NCBI GenBank assembly: GCA_937895465.1
Contig: CALAYY010000138.1
Location: forward strand, 1-11,291
From: an uncultured Clostridia bacterium
GTDB lineage: Bacteria > Bacillota > Clostridia > Christensenellales > DUVY01
Length of the DNA: 11,291 nt
Direction: 5' to 3'
The notes below the pieces were generated by a model that was not told where the DNA came from, ran no database searches, and saw only the letters and a program-made list of their open reading frames with translations. A program made the position numbers and the translations under genes. Shown piece after piece: positions 6,162-11,291 of this stretch. Position 1 is the first letter of the stretch. Every line of letters begins with the position of its first letter.

Positions 6162-6874
6162 AAAACCCAGCTTACAATTCCGTCTGCAAACTCTAATCCC
6201 AGCTTTTTTTGCAGACTGTATGATGCAGTATTAGAAATGATTATATGTGCATAAGGGATATGACCTTGTTTTAGCTTCTCATTGATAAGATACGCCTCCA
6301 AAGCATAGCCTACGCCCTTTCTCTTATGCTCTGCCATTACCTCTAGCATTCCCATTGCACCCTCATCATGCACACCTATAAAGCCCATAATATCCGCACC
6401 TAAAAACGCTCCATACATGCACTTGCTATTAATACGCTCTGTTATGTAATCGGCATCAGCTGAACGGGAATAATTTTTTACCACAAAATCAATATAATCC
6501 AAGGTAAGCTCTCTTATCTCAAAGTCATAAGAATGCTGAATGGGAATTTTCTTGGTATAAACTGCTTGATAGCATTCTACCTTTTGTTTTAAACCAAATC
6601 TTTCTTCTATCTTATTAAAATAAAAATCCTGATGAGTCACAAAGCAGTCAGCATCAGCTTTGCATAAATTAAGCATACCGTCAATATCTGTCTCAATATC
6701 TGCACTTATTCCATAGGCGTCGCTGTTATTATTAAAAACCATAACGCCTAAGCTATCGGCATATATTACATCAGCTTGATGATGAATGATACTGTCGATA
6801 ATGTCTGCGTTAAGCAATGGGTCTTTATTAAGATATTTTAATGCAATTTGATTTTTATCCATTTTCATATCCAT
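6158..6874 (-). CDS. GNAT-family N-acetyltransferase
   Basis: A 238-residue protein with a C-terminal GNAT fold. Motif A is at about residues 176-197 (MLEVMAEHKRKGVGYALEAY), containing the RKGVGYA acetyl-CoA pyrophosphate loop; motif B is NTASYSLQKKLGLEFADG (about 215-232), the usual Asn plus helix plus bulge. The first 110 residues form a separate N-terminal region (ADVIYADSLGVMVFNNN) of a type often found in clostridial GNAT proteins of unknown substrate; the acceptor cannot be predicted. Three ATG codons lie close together (MDMKMDKN). The one at 6874 is 6 bases from the gatB terminator stem and has no Shine-Dalgarno sequence; the one at 6862 has GGA seven bases upstream and could be the real start. 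The gene follows gatB in the same direction but beyond its terminator, and its end overlaps the convergent YcxB-like gene by 4 bases. Confidence 0.88.
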   Translation of the reverse strand: MDMKMDKNQIALKYLNKDPLLNADIIDSIIHHQADVIYADSLGVMVFNNNSDAYGISADIETDIDGMLNLCKADADCFVTHQDFYFNKIEERFGLKQKVECYQAVYTKKIPIQHSYDFEIRELTLDYIDFVVKNYSRSADADYITERINSKCMYGAFLGADIMGFIGVHDEGAMGMLEVMAEHKRKGVGYALEAYLINEKLKQGHIPYAHIIISNTASYSLQKKLGLEFADGIVSWVF

Positions 6875-6875
6875 A

Positions 6876-6907
6876 TTTTAAAAATCGCCGTAGCTTTCGG
6901 CGATTTT
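6876..6907 (-). terminator. Terminator of the purF-gatCAB operon
   Basis: A perfect 10-bp stem, AAAATCGCCG with CGGCGATTTT around a 7-base loop, lies 9 bases after the gatB stop. On the minus strand it ends in five T residues followed by AAAAT and then the first ATG of the acetyltransferase gene. On the plus strand it is followed by ACTTTTTT, so it may also stop transcripts coming from the opposite side. Confidence 0.85.
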
Positions 6908-6916
6908 ACTTTTTTG

Positions 6917-8341
6917 TTATAATAATTTTTCTAATAGTTCATTGACTGTTTTGGGATTAGCCTTGCCTTTGGTGGCTTTCATTGCCTGCCCAACAAAGAA
7001 CGCTGTCGCTTTTTTATTGCCGCCTCTTAAGTCATCTGCGGCAGCAGGATTGTTTTTAATGATTTCAAGCAGGATTTTTTCCAGTTCTCCTTCATCGCTT
7101 ATCTGTCCCAAATTGAGCTTTTTTATCAGGTCTTGAGGGTCAGCTTGATTATCCTTATCCCACATATATTCAAACATTGTCTTAGCGGCATTTTGGTTGA
7201 TAACATTGTCAGCATAAAGCTTGAGCATTTTGGCAAGATTTTCAGCTTTTATAGGCAAAACAATTTCGTCACTGTCATGCTCTTTTAGTTTTCGCATAAC
7301 CTCAGTCATAATCCAATTGGATATCATCTTGGGGTTATTATATTCTTGTACACACTTGTCAAAAAAGTCAGCAATTACCCTGTCACTTGTCAAAATCTCT
7401 GCATCATATTGGGGCAAATTAAGTTCTTCCATATACTTTTTGGCACGTGCTTTGGGAAGCAATGGTAAGCTTTTTCTAACATTATTTACAAACTCACGAC
7501 TGACATTGACAGGCACCAAATCAGGATCGGGAAAATATCTGTAATCTTGGGCATTTTCTTTGGTACGCATAGTAAAAGAGCGTGATTGTTCGTCATCCCA
7601 ACGTCTTGTTTCTTGAACAATCTTACCGCCAGACTCTAAGACTTCAGTCTGTCTTTTTACCTCATAATTAATAGCTCTTTGAACTGCCTTAAAAGAAGCT
7701 AGATTTTTCATCTCAGTTCTTGTGCCCAAAGGCTCGCCTGCTTTGTGAAGTGATATATTGACATCACAACGCAAGGATCCTTGCTCCATTTTGACATCAG
7801 AAACACCTATATATTTTAATAATGCTTTTAAATTTTCCAAAAAAGTCAGCGTCTCTTCCGCAGAAGACAAATCAGGCTCGGTGACTATTTCTATCAAAGG
7901 CACTCCGCCACGGTTATAGTCAACAAGACTTCCAGAAAACTCCGAATGCACAAGCTTACCGGCATCTTCTTCTAGATGTATATGATTGATTCGGATTTTT
8001 TTAATACCATTCTCCGTATTAATCTCCAAGTATCCGCCCAAACACAAAGGATGATATAATTGGCTGAGCTGATAAGCCTTGGGCAAATCAGGATAATAAT
8101 AGTTTTTCCTATCCCACTGTGTTACGGTGTTAATATCGCAATTAAGGGCAAGCCCTGCCTTAATTGCATATTCAACTGCCTGTTTGTTAAGCAGAGGCAA
8201 TGTTCCAGGCATGCCTAAACATGTAGGACAGCAATTAGTGTTGGGCTCCAAAGAAAACTCGTTTTTACATGAGCAAAAAATCTTGGTGTTGGTCTTTAAT
8301 TCGTTATGGACTTCAAGTCCTATTACAGTTAGATAACTCAT
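6917..8341 (-). CDS. gatB: Aspartyl/glutamyl-tRNA amidotransferase subunit B
   Basis: A full-length GatB (474 residues). It is the tRNA-binding and kinase subunit of GatCAB, which activates the side-chain carboxylate of Glu-tRNA(Gln) or Asp-tRNA(Asn) with ATP and aminates it using ammonia channelled from GatA. The N-terminus VIGLEVHNELKTNTKIFCSC is the family signature. C23, C25, C38 and C41 (FCSC, NCCPTC) are the likely zinc ligands. GMPGTLPLLN, EDAGKLVH, YNRGGVPLIEIVTEPD and the DYRYFPDPDL block of the cradle domain are intact. The last 150 residues form the helical linker and the YqeY-like tail (GGNKKATAFFVGQAMKATKGKANP), which contacts the tRNA elbow. Its ATG overlaps the gatA stop as ATGA, with AGAGG eight bases upstream, so translation is coupled. 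It is the last gene of the operon, followed by a terminator. Confidence 0.98.
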   Translation of the reverse strand: MSYLTVIGLEVHNELKTNTKIFCSCKNEFSLEPNTNCCPTCLGMPGTLPLLNKQAVEYAIKAGLALNCDINTVTQWDRKNYYYPDLPKAYQLSQLYHPLCLGGYLEINTENGIKKIRINHIHLEEDAGKLVHSEFSGSLVDYNRGGVPLIEIVTEPDLSSAEETLTFLENLKALLKYIGVSDVKMEQGSLRCDVNISLHKAGEPLGTRTEMKNLASFKAVQRAINYEVKRQTEVLESGGKIVQETRRWDDEQSRSFTMRTKENAQDYRYFPDPDLVPVNVSREFVNNVRKSLPLLPKARAKKYMEELNLPQYDAEILTSDRVIADFFDKCVQEYNNPKMISNWIMTEVMRKLKEHDSDEIVLPIKAENLAKMLKLYADNVINQNAAKTMFEYMWDKDNQADPQDLIKKLNLGQISDEGELEKILLEIIKNNPAAADDLRGGNKKATAFFVGQAMKATKGKANPKTVNELLEKLL

Positions 8342-9759
8342 TTTGATAACCTCTCATACGCTTGTGCCGCATCAAACATCATCTGTTCGCCAAAATGCGG
8401 TGCAATTATCTGTAAGCCTATCGGCAAACCTTTGGAGCTAAGTCCCGCAGGTATGCTTATTGCCGCATTACCGGCAATATTGACAGGCACAGTAAATACA
8501 TCAGACAAAGCCATTGCTACTTTATCGTTTTGCTTTTCACCAAATTTGAATGCCGGTGTAGCAGACGTAGGAGTGACTATCAAATCGCATTTTTCAAATG
8601 CCTGTAAAAATGTGTTTTTTATTAAAGTCTGAACCTTTTGGGCTTTTATATAATATTTTTCAAAACATGCACTGGTTAACATATAATTTCCAAGAAGTAT
8701 TCTACGCTTTACCTCATATCCAAAACCTTCGCTTCGGCTCTTAAAATAAATGCTCAAAAGGTCGTCAAAATTATCACTTCTATAGCCGTATTTGATGCCG
8801 TCAAATCTAGAGAGATTGGATGCGGCTTCTGCACTTGCCAAAACATTGTATGTCGGCATTGCATATTCCAAAGTTTTCATAGATAGCTCTATAATTTCCG
8901 CACCTTGATTTTCAAGCTTTTTGAGTTCTTGATTCATTGTATTCTTTACATCGTTGTCAGTTATCTGGTCAAAAAACTCTTTGGGGATGCCTATCTTTCT
9001 ACCTTTGAAAGAAAAATCTTGATTTAATTTTAGATTAGAATCGCCGCAAGATGTGGTATCAAGCTCATCCTTACCGCTTATAATCTTAAATATCAATGCA
9101 GCATCTTGTGCCGTTTTGGTTATAGGTCCTACTTGATCAAGACTGCTTGCAAAAGCAACAACGCCGTATCTTGATACTGTTCCGTAAGTGGGTTTTACGC
9201 CGACTACACCGCACAAAGCAGCAGGCTGTCTTATAGAACCGCCAGTATCAGAGCCAAGAGCGGCATAAGCAAAATCGGCGGCAATACTCGCCGCACTGCC
9301 TCCGCTAGAGCCTCCTGGAACATACTCATTGTTAACAGGGTTGAGAACTTTGCCTTTATATGAGGTTTCATTGCTTGACCCCATAGCAAATTCATCCATA
9401 TTGGCTTTGCCTATAATAATGGCATCTTGTTCTAATAGTTTGCGAACTACTGTAGCTGTATATTGCGGAACAAAATTTTGAAGCATTTTGGATGAGCAAG
9501 TTGTAGGAATACCTTGTACACAGATATTGTCCTTGAGTACAATAGGTACACCTGCAAGCAAACCTAATTTTTCACCCTTTTGAAGTCTTTTATCAATCTT
9601 TTTGGCACTTTCTAAAGCGTCTTCTGAATTGACATAATTAAGTGCGTTAAGATGAGAATTTTTTTCTATTTGTTTTAAACAGCCGCTTACTACTTCTTCG
9701 CTTGAAACTTGTTTTTTGTTGAGCAGCTCTATAATCTCTACCAATGTCTTTTTATGCAT
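8338..9759 (-). CDS. gatA: Aspartyl/glutamyl-tRNA amidotransferase subunit A (glutaminase)
   Basis: A full-length GatA (473 residues) of the amidase-signature family. It hydrolyses glutamine and supplies ammonia to GatB. The Ser-cisSer-Lys triad is visible: K76 in VPIVLKDN, S151 in PGGSSGGSAA and nucleophile S175 in GSDTGGSIRQPA. The characteristic stretches KANMDEFAMGSSNE, KPTYGTVSRYGVVAFASSLDQ and the C-terminal VPVNIAGNAAISIPAG with GLPIGLQIIAP are present. I place the start at 9759 (MHKKTLVEI): it has GGAG seven bases upstream and lies 4 bases after the gatC stop. The frame extends 5 codons further to a TTG, which would overlap gatC and remove the ribosome binding site. gatC and gatB flank it in the standard order, and its stop overlaps the gatB ATG by 4 bases. 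Confidence 0.98.
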   Translation of the reverse strand: MHKKTLVEIIELLNKKQVSSEEVVSGCLKQIEKNSHLNALNYVNSEDALESAKKIDKRLQKGEKLGLLAGVPIVLKDNICVQGIPTTCSSKMLQNFVPQYTATVVRKLLEQDAIIIGKANMDEFAMGSSNETSYKGKVLNPVNNEYVPGGSSGGSAASIAADFAYAALGSDTGGSIRQPAALCGVVGVKPTYGTVSRYGVVAFASSLDQVGPITKTAQDAALIFKIISGKDELDTTSCGDSNLKLNQDFSFKGRKIGIPKEFFDQITDNDVKNTMNQELKKLENQGAEIIELSMKTLEYAMPTYNVLASAEAASNLSRFDGIKYGYRSDNFDDLLSIYFKSRSEGFGYEVKRRILLGNYMLTSACFEKYYIKAQKVQTLIKNTFLQAFEKCDLIVTPTSATPAFKFGEKQNDKVAMALSDVFTVPVNIAGNAAISIPAGLSSKGLPIGLQIIAPHFGEQMMFDAAQAYERLSK

Positions 9760-9763
9760 AATT

Positions 9764-10048
9764 TCACTCCACAACGGTAGGCACTTTAAATGCGCCGTCT
9801 TCCTGTTCGGGTGCGTTTTGTAATAACAATTCTCTATCCATAGAAGGCTTAATTACATCTTCTCTCAAGTCCTCTATATTTATTGGCTTGCAATAAGTCG
9901 GCTCAACACCGTTAGTATCAAGCTCGTTAAGCTTGTCTATATAATCTAATGCTTTGTTTAAATCTTTTTCAAAGCTGATTAATTCTTCATCATTTAGTTC
10001 TAATCTCGATAATATTGCTACTTTCTTTAATTCTTCCTTATTTATCAT
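9764..10048 (-). CDS. gatC: Aspartyl/glutamyl-tRNA amidotransferase subunit C
   Basis: A 94-residue protein, the usual size for GatC, the small subunit that wraps around the GatA-GatB interface and stabilises the complex. The N-terminal helical part (INKEELKKVAILSRLELNDEE) and the FEKDLNKALDYIDKLNELDTNGVEPT segment are typical; the conserved LREDVIKPSMDRELLLQNAPE stretch and the GAFKVPTVVE end are intact. A strong ribosome binding site (AAGGAGG, seven bases before the ATG) lies inside the end of purF, and the ATG overlaps the purF TGA as ATGA. That overlap ties its translation to purF. Confidence 0.96.
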   Translation of the reverse strand: MINKEELKKVAILSRLELNDEELISFEKDLNKALDYIDKLNELDTNGVEPTYCKPINIEDLREDVIKPSMDRELLLQNAPEQEDGAFKVPTVVE

Positions 10049-11291
10049 AAATCGTCCTCCTTAAGTTCTCTTTGCTTAAAATTTTGATTAGGTAATTTTG
10101 TAGAATACTTTCCCGAAAAACATGCATCGCAATAGCCATAATCTTTTCTTAATCCGATATTTTTCACATCTTCTATCGGAAGATATCCTAAAGAATCAGC
10201 ACCTATCTTTTGACGAATCTCTTCTATGGTATAATTGACCGCAATCAAATCATCTCTTGACGGTATATCCGTACCAAAATAACACGGCCATAAAAACGGA
10301 GGAGAGGCTATACGCACATGCACCTGTGTAGCTCCTGCCTCTTTTAGCATTCTGATTATATTGGCGCAAGTCGTTCCCCGTACTATAGAATCATCTATTA
10401 ATATTACCCTTTTCCCTACGACATTATTCTTCAAAACATTGAGCTTAATGCTCACGCTCATTTCTCTTTCGGCTTGAGTGGGCTTAATAAATGTACGCCC
10501 TGTATAACGGTTTTTGATAAGCCCTTCTTCATAAGGGATATTGCTTGCTTGGGCATACCCAACTGCAAAGTTAAGCCCTGAATCAGGAACGCCTACAACA
10601 ATATCAGCGTCAGCAGGGTGTGCTTTTGCCAAAATTTTGCCCGCTTCAACTCTTGCGTTATAAACACTCACACCGTCTATAATACTGTCCGGTCTTGCAA
10701 AATATATATATTCAAATACACATAATGACTTATGAGGGTCTTGTGCATATTGGATTGACCTTAGACCGTTTTCGTCAATAATGACCATTTCGCCCGGAGC
10801 GACATCCCTTACAAACTTGGCTCTTATAACATCTAATGCCGCCGTCTCACTTGCTAAGATATAAGAATTTTTTAGTTTTCCTATACATAAGGGTCTAAAG
10901 CCTTTTGGGTCTCTTATACCCATAAGCTTTCTAGGGCTCATAACTATAAGAGAATAAGCACCTTGCAGTTCTTCCATAACCTTAATCATGGCCTCTTCTA
11001 TTGAGTGCGTTTTGGTTCTTGCTCTTGCAGCCAAGTGCATAATAACTTCTGTATCGGTGGATGACTGAAAGATTGCGCCTTTATGTTCAAGGTTGTATCG
11101 TAGTTCATCTGCATTAGTGATGTTGCCGTTATGAGCTATAGTAAGGCTTCCCTTGACATAACGGCTTACCAATGGCTGTGCACTCTCTCTTTCGGACTCT
11201 TTTCCAGCAGAGTACCTGACATGACCTACAGCTATAGTGCCTTTTAATTCGGCTATGTTTTCCGAATCAAAAACTTCATTAACAAGTCCCA
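10045..11291 (-). CDS. purF: Amidophosphoribosyltransferase, N-terminus cut off by window edge
   Basis: The frame is open to the window edge: 414 residues of an enzyme usually near 475, missing about 60 at the N-terminus, including the catalytic Cys of the glutamine amidotransferase domain. PurF transfers the glutamine amide to PRPP to make 5-phosphoribosylamine, the committed step of purine synthesis. The visible start GLVNEVF, GTIAVGHVRYSAGKES and AHNGNITNADELR belong to the class II (Ntn) amidotransferase domain. The PRPP loop is RVILIDDSIVRGTT in the C-terminal phosphoribosyltransferase domain. Four cysteines match the Fe-S cluster ligands of the B. subtilis-type enzyme: SLCVFEYIYFARPDS, LWPCYFGTDIPS and the pair YCDAC. 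The enzyme is therefore probably the oxygen-sensitive, clustered form, with a propeptide expected outside the window. The downstream neighbour is gatC, not purM as in many Gram-positive pur operons. Confidence 0.97.
   Translation of the reverse strand, partial: GLVNEVFDSENIAELKGTIAVGHVRYSAGKESERESAQPLVSRYVKGSLTIAHNGNITNADELRYNLEHKGAIFQSSTDTEVIMHLAARARTKTHSIEEAMIKVMEELQGAYSLIVMSPRKLMGIRDPKGFRPLCIGKLKNSYILASETAALDVIRAKFVRDVAPGEMVIIDENGLRSIQYAQDPHKSLCVFEYIYFARPDSIIDGVSVYNARVEAGKILAKAHPADADIVVGVPDSGLNFAVGYAQASNIPYEEGLIKNRYTGRTFIKPTQAEREMSVSIKLNVLKNNVVGKRVILIDDSIVRGTTCANIIRMLKEAGATQVHVRIASPPFLWPCYFGTDIPSRDDLIAVNYTIEEIRQKIGADSLGYLPIEDVKNIGLRKDYGYCDACFSGKYSTKLPNQNFKQRELKEDDL

Noticed and set aside
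6942..8632. Plus-strand open frames of 64-107 codons opposite gatB and gatA
   Set aside because: They are antisense to strongly conserved housekeeping genes and lack start signals and family features.
9760..9774. TTG start for gatA overlapping gatC
   Set aside because: The ATG at 9759 has a proper GGAG site seven bases upstream and matches the usual GatA N-terminus.

Overview
The window is chromosomal DNA from a low-GC Gram-positive bacterium, most likely an uncultured gut-type Firmicute (Clostridia or Erysipelotrichia-like). The reasons are AT-rich codon use, strong GGAGG-type ribosome binding sites, a BspA-like leucine-rich-repeat protein, YcxB-family membrane proteins, a tRNA with an encoded CCA end, and a Gram-positive type PurF with all four Fe-S cluster cysteines. 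TGA is used as a stop in purF, gatC, gatA and two of the YcxB-like genes, so the mycoplasma code is ruled out. The species cannot be named from this sequence.

Layout. (1) 1-1257, plus strand: the 3' part of a BspA-like LRR_5 protein made of 23-residue repeats. (2) 1394-3469, minus strand: a very AT-rich gene for a 691-residue protein with an intact PHP metallo-hydrolase domain, an AlbA_2/Schlafen-like middle region and a C-terminal region that resembles a DNA methylase target-recognition domain. This is the best candidate in the window for an undescribed, possibly defence-related, system. (3) 3585-3805: a 100-bp imperfect inverted-repeat element that carries tRNA-like 3' ends and a central terminator hairpin, then a complete tRNA-Ser(CGA) on the minus strand with its own terminator and a candidate promoter. 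(4) 3942-6161, plus strand: four tandem paralogous genes for small two-pass membrane proteins with YcxB-like C-terminal domains, transcribed from a near-consensus sigma-A promoter. (5) 6158-6874, minus strand: a GNAT acetyltransferase that overlaps the last paralog tail to tail. (6) 6917-11291, minus strand: a compact operon purF-gatC-gatA-gatB that ends in a strong terminator hairpin.

How it fits together. The right third is core metabolism. PurF (first step of purine synthesis) is translationally coupled to GatCAB, which converts Glu-tRNA(Gln) and/or Asp-tRNA(Asn) to the amide form. Both enzymes use glutamine as amide donor. The left two thirds are accessory in character: a surface LRR protein, a tRNA-flanked PHP multidomain gene, a structured repeat and a gene family expanded in place. 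No transposase, integrase, CRISPR array or phage gene is visible.
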